64,000 bases of DNA from positions 1,798,001-1,862,000 of the forward strand of contig CBDCWO010000006.1 in assembly GCA_965223405.1 (NCBI GenBank). Reading direction: 5' to 3'. This DNA is from CBDCWO01 sp965223405 (GTDB taxonomy: Bacteria; Bacteroidota; Bacteroidia; Chitinophagales; Saprospiraceae). The notes under the pieces are model-generated. The model worked only from the letters and a program-made list of their open reading frames with translations, did not search any database and had not been told where the DNA came from. Every line of letters begins with the position of its first letter. Position 1 is the stretch's first letter. A program made the position numbers and the translations under genes. Shown piece after piece: positions 44,976 through 54,786 of this stretch.

Positions 44976-47342
44976 ATGAAAAATATAAGTGTATTTGTCA
45001 TACTATGTTGTTTAGGAATACAAATACATGCTCAATCTGAATACAAGGTTATTGGAAAGGTGGCCGAGGCATCATCTAAAAAAGCTATCGACCACGCTAC
45101 TATTATCATCAGCAACAAGACTACCGGAGCCATTGTTACTGGCACCACCACAGAAAATGGGGGAAGATTCGAATTAACGACAAGTACGACTAATATATCC
45201 GTTGAGATAAGTTTTATAGGCTTTATATCTGTTACGATAGATGATGTTCCTTTCGATGGTACCTTGACAGATCTGGGAACCATAATGCTAAAAGAGGACG
45301 TCCAGGCACTGGATGAAGTAGTGGTTACCGCTGAGAAGTCGACAACCGAATTTAAACTGGATAAACGAGTATTTAACGTAGGCGCCGATCTTAGCACCAC
45401 CGGTGCTAGTGCTCTGGAAGTATTAAATAACGTTCCATCAGTCAATGTCAACATCGAGGGACAAATCTCACTGAGAGGATCGACCGGAGTGCAGATATTG
45501 ATTAACGGCAAGCCATCTGTACTGGCAGACGATGGAAGTAATGCCTTGGGCACTATTACCGCAGATATGATCGACAAAATTGAAGTCATAACCAATCCAT
45601 CAGCAAAGTATGAAGCTGAAGGTACGGCAGGCATCATCAATATAGTACTTAAGAAAAGTGAAAAAACTGGACTTAATGGCTCCATCTCGATCAATAGTGG
45701 CGTACCTCATAATCACAGCGTTGGGCTAAGTCTCAATCGTCGTACGGAGAAGTTCAATCTTTTCACTCAACTGGGAGTTGGTTATCGAGAGCTGCCAAGA
45801 GAAAATGAAAATGTCAATCAGGACCGAATCAACAATATCGACTTGAATTCTGAGGGAGAAGAATTCAGAAATGAAACATTCTACAATCTGATACTCGGAT
45901 CTGACTATTATATCGATCCCCAAAATGTGGTTACGTTAGCGGGCAGTTTTGCTTACGAAGTGGAAGACCAGCCTTCAGAAACTGATTTTACCTTGTTTTC
46001 GAATGGAATGGTTACAGAAGTATGGAATCGAACCGAAGTAACCGAAGCCACCAACCCAAAACTGCAATATGAGCTGCAATTCAAACGAGATTTCACAGAT
46101 TATAAAGATCACCAATTGTTATTCAGTGCAATTGGTAGTTTCTTTGGCAAAGATCAATCATCCGAATTTACAAATAGGTATTCCCAAGGTAACTCGAATC
46201 TAGAATTTCAAACCACCGCAACCGAATTCCAGGAGGGAAAATTTACGTTTAATCTGGATTATACCAAGCCATTTGATGACAAATGGACCCTGGAGACCGG
46301 TGCCCAATTTCTTATCAACCATGTGAGTAATGATTTCTCAGTCAGTAATGAGATTGATGGAGAACTGGTAGTGGATCAGGGATTGACTAACGTGTTTGAA
46401 TATGATCAAAAGGTATTTGGTGTCTATGGCACCGGAGCTTATGAAGGGGATATTTGGGGGATAAAACTGGGGCTCAGAGTAGAGAATACCGATCTATCCA
46501 CATTTTTAGTCAATACCAAAGAGGACAACAGTCAAAAATTTGCCAATCTGTTTCCTTCAGCTCATGTTTCTTATAAAATCTCAACCGCATTCTCTTTGCA
46601 AATGGGTTATTCCAGGAGAATATATAGACCAAGACTATGGGATCTTAATCCTTTCTTCAATATTCGTAACAATTTTAGTGTGAGAGCCGGCAATCCTAAT
46701 CTTCAGCCGGAGTTTACCGATAGTTATGAATTGGGTAGCATTTTTGTATTTAACAAGATATCTTTTAATGTGAATGCATATCATAGATATACTACGGACA
46801 AAATAGAGCGTGTATCCACCTTTGAGAATAATAAAAACACGTACCGCCCAGAGAATATAGGATTAAACTATGCTACCGGCTTAGAGGCGAATTTTAAATA
46901 TTCACCAGCCAAAAAGCTTACATTCAATGGTGATGTGAATTATAATGTATTTAAAAGGGAGGGCCGGTTTAATGATCAGTTTTTTGACTTTTCAGCAGAT
47001 CAATGGTCTGGCAAACTTACTGCCAAATACAAACTAAACAAAATGGTTGATTTCGAACTGACCGGTCAGCACGAATCCAAAGAACAAACAGTGCAGGGTA
47101 CACTTTTGGCCAATACGTATGCAGACCTGGGATTTAAAATTAAAATACTCAAGGGTCAGGGTGTGTTTAACGTGAGTGTGAGAGATGTATTGGCTTCGAG
47201 AGTTAGACAAAGCCGAATCGACCAAGCAGAATTCTATCTCTCTACTAGCAGTCAAAGTGGACGATTTATCGCGCTGGGCTTTAGCTATGGATTTGGTAAA
47301 GGGGAAGCCATGCAATATTCCGGAGCCAGGAGAAGACATTAA
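44976..47342 (+). CDS. TonB-dependent receptor-type outer-membrane protein (OMP_b-brl_3)
   Basis: 788 residues, ATG at 44976. Signal peptide 1-19 (IQIHAQ). A carboxypeptidase-regulatory-like domain (about 23-105) precedes the plug (about 115-225: LDEVVVTAEKST, SLRGSTGVQILINGKPS). A barrel of about 550 residues follows, with a late family motif AGNPNLQPEFTDSYELG and the end FIALGFSYGFGKG. Such receptors without a paired SusD often take up metal chelates, peptides or other non-glycan ligands; ligand unknown. Full-length and intact. A short tail of AMQYSGARRRH after the last strand is common in this group. Confidence 0.92.
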   Translation: MKNISVFVILCCLGIQIHAQSEYKVIGKVAEASSKKAIDHATIIISNKTTGAIVTGTTTENGGRFELTTSTTNISVEISFIGFISVTIDDVPFDGTLTDLGTIMLKEDVQALDEVVVTAEKSTTEFKLDKRVFNVGADLSTTGASALEVLNNVPSVNVNIEGQISLRGSTGVQILINGKPSVLADDGSNALGTITADMIDKIEVITNPSAKYEAEGTAGIINIVLKKSEKTGLNGSISINSGVPHNHSVGLSLNRRTEKFNLFTQLGVGYRELPRENENVNQDRINNIDLNSEGEEFRNETFYNLILGSDYYIDPQNVVTLAGSFAYEVEDQPSETDFTLFSNGMVTEVWNRTEVTEATNPKLQYELQFKRDFTDYKDHQLLFSAIGSFFGKDQSSEFTNRYSQGNSNLEFQTTATEFQEGKFTFNLDYTKPFDDKWTLETGAQFLINHVSNDFSVSNEIDGELVVDQGLTNVFEYDQKVFGVYGTGAYEGDIWGIKLGLRVENTDLSTFLVNTKEDNSQKFANLFPSAHVSYKISTAFSLQMGYSRRIYRPRLWDLNPFFNIRNNFSVRAGNPNLQPEFTDSYELGSIFVFNKISFNVNAYHRYTTDKIERVSTFENNKNTYRPENIGLNYATGLEANFKYSPAKKLTFNGDVNYNVFKREGRFNDQFFDFSADQWSGKLTAKYKLNKMVDFELTGQHESKEQTVQGTLLANTYADLGFKIKILKGQGVFNVSVRDVLASRVRQSRIDQAEFYLSTSSQSGRFIALGFSYGFGKGEAMQYSGARRRH

Positions 47343-47552
47343 GAGATCAACTCGGCAATGAAACATGTGCGAGGGTTCCCTTTAGGATTAGGGCAGCGGG
47401 AAGGGCAAACAATATTCTGCAATATTCCGCAGCCTCTTAAGGGTATTAATGGGTTATTCTATCAACCTACCTTCTGAATTGATAACCTAGCACCGTAGAC
47501 TTTTGATTTTTGTTCTCAAAGGGGGACCTCATGGTTAAAGAATTACACCCTT

Positions 47553-48692
47553 TTAATCCCTCTTATCGATCAGCGTCCTTTTATGCTTCAAAAACCATTT
47601 ATACAGATAATCTTCAGGGTAAACAATCCACTCCATCCAATGACCTACCTGCGGATCGGCTGTAAACTTAATTTTTCTGTTTTTGACCTTTAATTGATTA
47701 ACGATCCACTCCGTCTCTTCAAATTCGACGATTTTATCTTCTTTACCATGAAATGCCCAAATGGGCAAATCCTTTAGCTTGTCGGTATTTCTGATGATAT
47801 AATCTAGATGTCTGGTAAATCCACTTACCGGAGCAATGGCAGCAAATTTTTCAGCATGTTTCATTGCTAAATACCAGGTACCGGAACCTCCCAGACTTAC
47901 TCCGGTTAAATAGACTTTATGCGTATCGATTTTAAATTTTGTCGTTATTTCTTCAAAAAAGTTATCAAACCAATTGTCGGTGGACCATCTTTGATTTAAA
48001 GGGCATTGAGGAGCCACAATCACAAATGGAAATTTCCGCCCTTTCCATATTTGGTCCGGAATTCCACTTGCATAGAGATTCATTGTATCCCTACCTCGGC
48101 TGGAACCTCCGTGCAAATAGATGATCAATGGCCATTCTTTTGACTCTTCACGATGATAACCTTCAGGGACATAGGTGATATATTGATAGGTTGTGTCTTT
48201 ACGGTTTTGATTTTCACCTTTGTAAAACCGCATTTTTCTTTGCAGGGTTCCATCCCTATTCCACCATACACAAAGTCCATGCTTTTGGCCTTTTTTATAC
48301 TTTTGCACCGAGTGCTTACTACCATTGGCATACCAATATTCATGCATTCCATTTCTTAATCCTCTACGATAATTAGTTTTACTCTCTAATTGTCCGTTTT
48401 CAAACCATTTCCTAAATTCTCCTTCTTTGGTGTTAGTCCTATAATTACACCACAAACTTTGCTCTTTGACCTGCTTGTCGAACGCGCTATACGTTCCTTC
48501 CAATTGTATTTGACCATTAGGGTAATAGTCTTTTACATGGTAAAGGCCCCTTTTGAAAGAAATGACCCTTTTATAAATTATGGTATCCTTTTTCGATTTG
48601 GCAAAGGCAAGAAAAAAAGTCTCCGTTTCCTGAGCATTACTTATAAGACTCGAGCAAATTAGGATCAATCCGATTATTAATGGATACTTCAT
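47553..48692 (-). CDS. MORN-repeat/esterase fusion protein, exported
   Basis: 379 residues from ATG at 48692; the longer frame from 48779 hides the signal peptide. Signal peptide 1-20 (LILICSSLISNA). Residues about 45-155 are a run of MORN_2-type repeats (YPNGQIQLEGTY, WFENGQLESKTNY, YWYANGSKHSVQKY). Residues about 165-379 are an alpha/beta-hydrolase of the feruloyl-esterase/phospholipase type: YLHGGSSRG oxyanion loop, nucleophile Ser in GVSLGGSG, acid Asp in HGKEDKIV, base His in VGHWMEW. The mixture of a ligand- or membrane-binding repeat region with a secreted esterase is uncommon. Substrate unknown. Confidence 0.82.
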   Translation of the reverse strand: MKYPLIIGLILICSSLISNAQETETFFLAFAKSKKDTIIYKRVISFKRGLYHVKDYYPNGQIQLEGTYSAFDKQVKEQSLWCNYRTNTKEGEFRKWFENGQLESKTNYRRGLRNGMHEYWYANGSKHSVQKYKKGQKHGLCVWWNRDGTLQRKMRFYKGENQNRKDTTYQYITYVPEGYHREESKEWPLIIYLHGGSSRGRDTMNLYASGIPDQIWKGRKFPFVIVAPQCPLNQRWSTDNWFDNFFEEITTKFKIDTHKVYLTGVSLGGSGTWYLAMKHAEKFAAIAPVSGFTRHLDYIIRNTDKLKDLPIWAFHGKEDKIVEFEETEWIVNQLKVKNRKIKFTADPQVGHWMEWIVYPEDYLYKWFLKHKRTLIDKRD

Positions 48693-49392
48693 GTCAGCGT
48701 ATTGAACTACAATTAATAGTAAGTTAGCGTTCTTCACTGAACCAGTCCGAAAATAATCATTGCTTTTGATTCTTTTCATTACTAATTAACCCAAGTTGCG
48801 AAGTATTACAATAAATGATTAGCGATCCAAACGCGGTAAAGGGTGTGTTTTGGTTAATTCTTATTTTGGAGACATTGGATAGGAGTGAATTAATGACCCT
48901 AGCAGGGTCAAAATACATTAGACATGCAAGAGTTCCCCGCACCGACCCCTGCGGGGTCGAATTGGCGACCTATTTCAATGTTTGGTGACACCGCCGCACT
49001 AGTTCTGCAATATAATCTTCGATGTAATAATCTATATAAGATCTCCTTGCTTACAAAAGAAAAAAACCTTTATAAGGACCCTTATTCCATTCAAATGATA
49101 GCAAACATCCGTATGAAATTGGAGTTGAGCTACGTTGACCTATTTCCTTGCGAATCAAAGTTCCAATATGCCACAAAAATATCAAATCCATCTCCATCCT
49201 TTACCATAAATGATATATTAAATCAGGAACTATTCTGAATAGACTTTGGGATTTGGAACGACTGGGCTAAATTTAAATTACCTGAATACCAACCAGTTAT
49301 GACCCTGTCCCCATTTTGTCCACCCCCCTAATTTGCTGACAGTACGATACCCCATGTAGATTTGGATCAAACAATCTAAAATTTCTAAAACT
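48693..49392. other. Intergenic before the cytolysin-like gene
   Basis: 700 bp between divergent genes. A perfect GACCCCtgcGGGGTC hairpin is at 48944-48958. A 104-codon plus-strand frame (48924-49238) runs through the hairpin and has no protein-like character, so it is not called. The area near 49290-49340 is C-rich. Confidence 0.4.
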
Positions 49393-50913
49393 ATGAAAAA
49401 AAACAGTTTAACTTCTACGATCAGTTTCTTGTTCGTCCTCGTCATGATTGCCTGTCAAAAAGATACGATGAAAATCAACAATCCCGATGCGGAGGATATT
49501 GATGGATATATCAAAGCTCTGAACTACTCACCGGAATCATTATTAAATACTCTCGATCTAAATAATCTTCCTTCTCATAAGACAGAGCATGGATCCAAAA
49601 CCAAACAGGATGTGGTTAAAGGAATGAAAAAAACATGTAAGACCATTGATTACACCCTGGAATCCAATTTTTCAGATGTAGCGATTCTCCAACCTACCAA
49701 AGGAATTATTTATCCCGGCGCCCTGGTCTATGGCAATGCCAATATGTTGGATGGTTTGCCGGATCCAATCTCGGTCGACAAAGGTTCGGTCACCCTGAGT
49801 GTGGATCTGCCTGGAATAGGTGAAGATGGAACCATGATTATCGAAGATCCTTCAAACTCTACGGTACAAGCTACCTTGGATAATACCTTAGAGAAATGGC
49901 ACGATAAGAATGGAGGCGAAGAAGCCTATAAGCAGGCATCTCAGACCATTTCCGAAAGCTCCACTTTCTATAGTTCCGAACAAATGAGTATGGAACTGGG
50001 GCTAAATGTAAAATGGGCCACCACCTCCTTCCAGGGCCAAATGAATATAGAATCTACAAAAAAGAGCAAGGTGGCCATGCGCGTGTTCAAACAAATATTT
50101 TACACGGTAAGTATGAATACTCCACTTGCACCCAGTTCGGTATTCGGAGAGAATGTGTCCCTCGAGGAAGTCCAGTCCTTAGTAGATGCATCCAAACCTC
50201 CGGCTTATGTCAGCTCGGTGTCTTATGGTCGAATCATATTAATCAAAATCGAAAATACCAGTAGTGATCTGAATGTCGACCTGGAAGCGATATTGACCTA
50301 TGCCACCTCCGAGACCGAAATTGATTCGGAATTTGAAGAGCAATTGCGATCAACCAAGGTTACCGTTATGACCTTTGGAGGAGATGCTGAGATCACCTCA
50401 GAATTAAATAATATCAACGCTGACGAAGAGGGTAATGGTTATTTAATCGATGTGATCACCGGTGAAAATGCACTTTACAGCCGCAGTAATCCAGGCTTGC
50501 CGATCTCATATTCGATCCGGTTTCTGAAGGACAATCATCTGGCAAAAATGGGCTATACTACAGACTACGTCTATGAGGATTGTTCCACCCAGCCTTTCGA
50601 TCACGAAAAGATCAAAGTGACTAATGACTTAAGAACATACAACCTTTGGATTACATACTCCTACAAGATCCTGGATCCTGCCGGTGAAGAAGTAACCGAA
50701 GAGTTTGAGGACGTCAAAGTCAAAGATGAACACAGTAAAACGTTCAATATCCCCACGGGTGCGTGGGACGTCGAATTTCGTATCGATAGAACAGAGTTGG
50801 GTGGAGGTCGGAAAAAGATGTTGGATAAGTCGCTTGGTCATATACAAAGCGAAAAGTGCTATAAAGTTTATCGAAGCGGCGTATCGATAAAACTTAGCAC
50901 CAGTTGTAAATAA
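49393..50913 (+). CDS. Cholesterol-dependent cytolysin-like lipoprotein (thiol-activated cytolysin family), no undecapeptide
   Basis: 506 residues, ATG at 49393. A lipoprotein signal ends at Cys21 (LVMIAC). The core matches the CDC fold segment by segment: IIYPGALVYGNANML (106-119), SVTLSVDLPG (132-141), FKQIFYTVSMN (232-242), YVSSVSYGRIILIKIE (272-287), VTVMTFGGD (323-331) and the hallmark NPGLPISYSIRFLKDN (366-381). The last 105 residues have the size of domain 4 but lack the tryptophan-rich ECTGLAWEWWR undecapeptide. At the matching place a short segment, VEFRIDRTELGGGRKK, occurs. Pore formation is therefore plausible, but cholesterol binding through the usual motif is not. Compare the CDC-like proteins described in Elizabethkingia. 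Toxin or envelope function is unproven. Confidence 0.83.
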   Translation: MKKNSLTSTISFLFVLVMIACQKDTMKINNPDAEDIDGYIKALNYSPESLLNTLDLNNLPSHKTEHGSKTKQDVVKGMKKTCKTIDYTLESNFSDVAILQPTKGIIYPGALVYGNANMLDGLPDPISVDKGSVTLSVDLPGIGEDGTMIIEDPSNSTVQATLDNTLEKWHDKNGGEEAYKQASQTISESSTFYSSEQMSMELGLNVKWATTSFQGQMNIESTKKSKVAMRVFKQIFYTVSMNTPLAPSSVFGENVSLEEVQSLVDASKPPAYVSSVSYGRIILIKIENTSSDLNVDLEAILTYATSETEIDSEFEEQLRSTKVTVMTFGGDAEITSELNNINADEEGNGYLIDVITGENALYSRSNPGLPISYSIRFLKDNHLAKMGYTTDYVYEDCSTQPFDHEKIKVTNDLRTYNLWITYSYKILDPAGEEVTEEFEDVKVKDEHSKTFNIPTGAWDVEFRIDRTELGGGRKKMLDKSLGHIQSEKCYKVYRSGVSIKLSTSCK

Positions 50914-51505
50914 ATTCAATTGAAAAATGTCAACCCTGGTGGCTCAAGTGCTTCAAGAATTAAGTTTCTACAGTATAAAACGAAGTAGGTTTTTTCCAAG
51001 ATCAGGTCCGTGACTCGCAGAGTGTCGCCAGACTATATATAGCTCCCCTGCTGAGCTTCGGCGCTCGCGGATGGACGGCCCGCCTGCCCGCACAAATCAC
51101 AACGCTGAGGCCGGCAGGGATCAAGTTTTGTGCGCTTGGAATTTAGTTCTTGATGCACTGGTCATCAATTAATGATTATTGGACGAGTTGGTTTTGGTCG
51201 CTGGCATGATAAGTTTACGAGTGTGGCCTAGCCATCTGACCTTACATTAATAAAACAAAGTCTTAAGTAGCCCGCTAACAATGTCCATTATTTATGAGTT
51301 GAGCCCTAGAAATTTGTGAACCGGAAATGCAATTTTCATAGGAATTATTAATTAAAAAGTATTGCTTCTATACCATCCCAATTGGGTTTCCAGGTTCTTA
51401 GGAATAATTCGAACAGGCCAAATCAGAATGTAAGTTGCATTATTCAATTGATGGCTAAAAATGTATTTCATTAATGTAGTTATTCCCGATTCTAAATATT
51501 CTAAA
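50914..51505. other. Intergenic with GC-rich repeat
   Basis: 592 bp. Around 51050-51160 a GC-rich block contains a 22-bp sequence repeated exactly at 56747-56768 and inverted GCCGGCAGG-type words. No gene seen. Confidence 0.4.
51054..51075. repeat. 22-bp exact direct repeat, left copy
   Basis: Contains TTCGGCGCTCGCGGATGGA and recurs exactly at 56747-56768 in the same orientation. The copies lie 5.7 kb apart and bracket the lipoprotein, membrane protein, CPBP protease and NTF2-like genes. Confidence 0.6.
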
Positions 51506-52630
51506 TTATTCATTTTCTACTACATCAATATCACTCAGTTTGAAGCATAAGGCCATATGATCAAACAATTCGGCCATCGTTTCACAATAAAATGAATCAC
51601 CCGGAGGTATAGTGGACTGATGACCAAAATATTGTCTTACTTCACCGGCTAGGGTACCGTCTTCCCAATATACCGGCGTACCTGCTGAGATACGGTAGTA
51701 CCATTTGGGGGGATTTTCATATTTATTCGTCAAAATCGGCCGTTCAATTTTTGGAATATAGGGTTGTACCAGGTCGAGATTAGTTTTTAAGGTCATATGA
51801 ATCCCATTCTCAACCAGTTCAACCAGATAGTAATCGCCTATTTTTTTGTAAGAAACAGGTGTGCGCAGTCTATCATCTCTTATTTCGGCAACCGTGCAAA
51901 ATGGTTTGTCATTGAGAAAAAGCAAAGCTGATTCGTTCAACATTCTTTTACCATCCAAATCACTAAGGTTTCTTATAGTCGGTTGGTAAGAAAGAGTTAA
52001 CAGGCTATCTGGGATTGGAAACTCAAAATGTAAATGTTGTACAGATATTGCGCGGTTATTGTTGTTCGCACCCCAGGGTATTCCAATAGCCACTCCTGGC
52101 TCAAGTTTAATTCTGGTTTGGTCCTCAAATTGCAATTCATATTCCGAGCCAAGTACCGGAACCAAGTCGATTTTACGTACAAAGGTTTTCAGTTTATAAA
52201 TGTAATCCGCACCTAAAGTTCCATGTCCGAGTTTTTCCGGATCTTCATCCGGGTCCAATGTCCACACCTCAACCACATCACCATGATCAGCTATCACCTC
52301 ACGACAAATTAAAGGAGAGCCCCAATGATAATATCGATCACCTCCTTCAGAATTTGGTGTATGATAATCAAATCTTTCAATATCAAATGCGACTATGGAT
52401 TTGGGGCCGGATTGATCTCCTCTGGCCGTTTTTATATCAGCATATTCCAATGCAGATTTTGATATCACTACATATCCGGCTACCGGATCATCAAGTAACG
52501 GGGTAATGACCTCTGATAGCATTTCATGAGAATGCTCAATTCCGTACAAGCTGGTGTTGTTATTCAGTATGGCTTGATTACAAGCTAATCCAGCCATTAT
52601 TAACACTATGAGCAAAATAACATGCTTCAT
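51506..52630 (-). CDS. Lipoprotein, DUF4861-like
   Basis: 374 residues, ATG at 52630. Lipobox LIMAGLAC with Cys17. The mature protein is beta-rich with many aromatic residues (FDIERFDYHTPNSEGGDRYYHWGSPLI, KWYYRISAGTPVYWEDGTL), which suggests a large beta-sandwich of the carbohydrate-active or DUF4861 type. I do not recognise a catalytic motif. Single gene, and a terminator-like hairpin lies upstream of its start in the next gap. Confidence 0.6.
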   Translation of the reverse strand: MKHVILLIVLIMAGLACNQAILNNNTSLYGIEHSHEMLSEVITPLLDDPVAGYVVISKSALEYADIKTARGDQSGPKSIVAFDIERFDYHTPNSEGGDRYYHWGSPLICREVIADHGDVVEVWTLDPDEDPEKLGHGTLGADYIYKLKTFVRKIDLVPVLGSEYELQFEDQTRIKLEPGVAIGIPWGANNNNRAISVQHLHFEFPIPDSLLTLSYQPTIRNLSDLDGKRMLNESALLFLNDKPFCTVAEIRDDRLRTPVSYKKIGDYYLVELVENGIHMTLKTNLDLVQPYIPKIERPILTNKYENPPKWYYRISAGTPVYWEDGTLAGEVRQYFGHQSTIPPGDSFYCETMAELFDHMALCFKLSDIDVVENE

Positions 52631-52691
52631 GTTTTACAATTTGCCTACTGACGCACAAGTAGGGTATCGCTTATAAAGTTACCTAAAAAAT

Positions 52692-52728
52692 CATGGCCTT
52701 GATGAGCCTTAATTAAGGCCATGGGGGT
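52692..52728 (+). terminator. Terminator-like hairpin
   Basis: CATGGCCTT pairs with AAGGCCATG across 14 nt and is followed by GGGGTTTTTCT on the plus strand. No plus-strand gene ends just before it, so it may be a relic or may end antisense transcription. Confidence 0.45.
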
Positions 52729-52751
52729 TTTTCTCTATAAATTACCCGCTT

Positions 52752-52850
52752 TTACCACCTAAAATCTTTTACCTTCTTGTATTCTTCAAACTCAGAAGGC
52801 CTCATTCCGGTGTTTTCTTTAAACACCCTTGAATTTACATCCCCATTCAT
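52752..52850 (-). pseudogene. AraC-type regulator C-terminal remnant
   Basis: A 32-codon frame from ATG 52850 reads VNSRVFKENTGMRPSEFEEY. This resembles the second helix-turn-helix of AraC proteins (SRVFKKxxGxxPSEFR). No upstream domain remains, so it is a gene end left from decay. Confidence 0.5.
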
Positions 52851-53024
52851 AAACCTCAACGTCTGTACTGAATAATAAAGACAATCTAGATATTTAAATA
52901 CTACAACTACAATTTCTAAATAGTACTGATCTCAATTCCCTAACATGTACTTTTTCGGCCCAAAATCTTTTTCCATAAATCTTCCTTAAACTCAGCACTC
53001 CTTTCTCTTGTCAACCCACCTATT
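52851..53024. other. Short gap with possible second remnant
   Basis: 174 bp. Near 52955-53015 a minus-strand frame (TRERSAEFKEDLWKKILG) resembles a degraded helix and stops shortly after. No further evidence. Confidence 0.3.
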
Positions 53025-54449
53025 CTAACGATTACCATCTCTCAACACTTCATACCTGGTTTCATTCGAAAATTCAAAATATTTTGAGTTCAATTTTGAA
53101 ATTGGTACAAATTCGAATGCCGTGTAAAAAGAATCGGTGGAAGTAGAATAATGGCTGCCACTATTAATTATTTTTATGGTCGTAGGTGCTTTTTTACTGT
53201 TTAATGAAGACAACAAGGTGCTTTCTATCGGGACACCCCAGTTCACAAGGAACTTTTCTTTTAGGTCATCCGAGTCAATAAGAATTCCTTTTTGAATCTG
53301 CTGACTCTTTGCCTCCTCCACATTGGCCTCCAGATGAGTTAATCTCATTTTGAACTTTTCCAATGAGGTGCTTAAATGTGGAATTTTAAGCAAATAGATC
53401 AAAACGAACAAAGCTAGCGCTATATTAGATTTTTTGATGTACTTCATAGTTTCAAACAAAAAGGGAGTACAAACTATTAATGACAAACCCATCCACTGAC
53501 TTTCAAAATAAAACAAGTTTAGGTCTGTTATCTTTTCAGAATAAGTGAGAACAACCAGCATGTAGTATCCTATGGTAAAGGATATGGTTAAAAGGGCTAA
53601 ACTCAGTTTTTTTCTTTTTAGAATTGTTAGCATCCCAATAAAAAATACAATGATTAATAGCAGGTACTTAGTAAACAACAGTTTGAAAATAGAAATGGAC
53701 TGGTCGTTGCTAAGGGCTTTAACAATATTGGCAAAAGTTACATTTTTAACTCCTTCTAACTTTACCCCATCGTACCAGCTATCATAACTTAAGTATAACC
53801 TCAACCCTGCAAAAATTAATAGTAATAAGGTGTAAAATAGAAAACAATAAAACGGTCTTTTATTGCCAAATCCATGGGCGCTTTGTCTATCCATAAAGTT
53901 ATAAAACCATAAGAAAGTAAGAGGAATCAATATTAACAGGTGAGTAATAAGAGATAAAAATAATAAGGGAATTAAGATGATATGAAATAACTTATTGCCG
54001 TTCCGGTTTTCTTCAATGGAATAATTGTACAAACTCAGGAAAAGAATCATCCAGGCTACCGATTGGTGTATTTCATTATTTGGCCAGAAATAAACATCAC
54101 TTACTAAAAAACATAAATAAAAAACAAATAATATCGCTAATACTTCCTGTTTTAATATCCTACCTGAAATGTATGCCACAATTAAAAAAAACAAGTAAAA
54201 ACTTATTGAGTATAATATGAGGATAACCCTTAACGGGGCACCGAAATAAACACTGAGCAATGGAAACATCTGGGTTACAAAAGCTCCATAACGGGATTGT
54301 CCAATAATGAATGTTTTGTTATTGATAATTTCAAATGTTATAAACGCCGGATCAATGAATAACATCCTTTCTTTATAAAATACAAAGGACCCAATGAACA
54401 ATACAATTAAGTATATTAATGATATGTAATATGGCTTTTTATAACTCAT
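53025..54449 (-). CDS. Polytopic membrane protein, possible GT-C glycosyltransferase
   Basis: 474 residues from ATG at 54449; the longer frame from 54533 adds a non-hydrophobic start. About ten hydrophobic segments span the first 370 residues (YYISLIYLIVLFIGSFVFY near the start). A soluble C-terminal domain of about 100 residues follows (KFKMRLTHLEANVEEAK). The layout and an acidic loop after helix 1 (KERMLFIDPAF) resemble GT-C-type mannosyl/arabinosyltransferases or DUF6056-like proteins, but I see no definite motif. Unusually rich in Leu and Phe. Function unknown. Confidence 0.6.
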   Translation of the reverse strand: MSYKKPYYISLIYLIVLFIGSFVFYKERMLFIDPAFITFEIINNKTFIIGQSRYGAFVTQMFPLLSVYFGAPLRVILILYSISFYLFFLIVAYISGRILKQEVLAILFVFYLCFLVSDVYFWPNNEIHQSVAWMILFLSLYNYSIEENRNGNKLFHIILIPLLFLSLITHLLILIPLTFLWFYNFMDRQSAHGFGNKRPFYCFLFYTLLLLIFAGLRLYLSYDSWYDGVKLEGVKNVTFANIVKALSNDQSISIFKLLFTKYLLLIIVFFIGMLTILKRKKLSLALLTISFTIGYYMLVVLTYSEKITDLNLFYFESQWMGLSLIVCTPFLFETMKYIKKSNIALALFVLIYLLKIPHLSTSLEKFKMRLTHLEANVEEAKSQQIQKGILIDSDDLKEKFLVNWGVPIESTLLSSLNSKKAPTTIKIINSGSHYSTSTDSFYTAFEFVPISKLNSKYFEFSNETRYEVLRDGNR

Positions 54450-54540
54450 TTTTTTGAGAACTAAAGGAGCATTCGACTGTACCGAAGCGGATACTAAGGT
54501 ATGACACGCTCGTACAATGTTGGGCATTATCACTTACTAA

Positions 54541-54747
54541 TTTTTAGTCGAATGGCCTGAACAAAATACCTGTCCAGCCGGATTGGAAGGCCATTATAAA
54601 AATCTGAATAACGCAATTGTATCTGTATTAATCACCCAGTTAAGACAAAACACGACGGATTTGGCTCCCTTAAAATACTTTATTCTCGGCCGTAAATACG
54701 ATGATCCTAGAATGCCTCAAGTCCTGACTAATTATCAAAGTTTTTGA
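54541..54747 (+). pseudogene. Coding remnant without start codon
   Basis: An open frame of 68 codons ends at TGA 54745-54747 and follows a stop at 54538-54540. It reads VEWPEQNTCPAGLEGHY, then VLITQLRQNTTDLAPLKYF and DDPRMPQVLTNYQSF. The composition looks like real protein, but there is no start and no known family. Probably the 3' remnant of a lost gene. Confidence 0.4.
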
Positions 54748-54786
54748 TTGATATTTATATTTGAAATCTTAATCTTATCACTGCTT

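Noticed and set aside
48924..49238. 104-codon plus-strand frame before the cytolysin-like gene
   Set aside because: It reads through a perfect hairpin and shows no signal or domain pattern.
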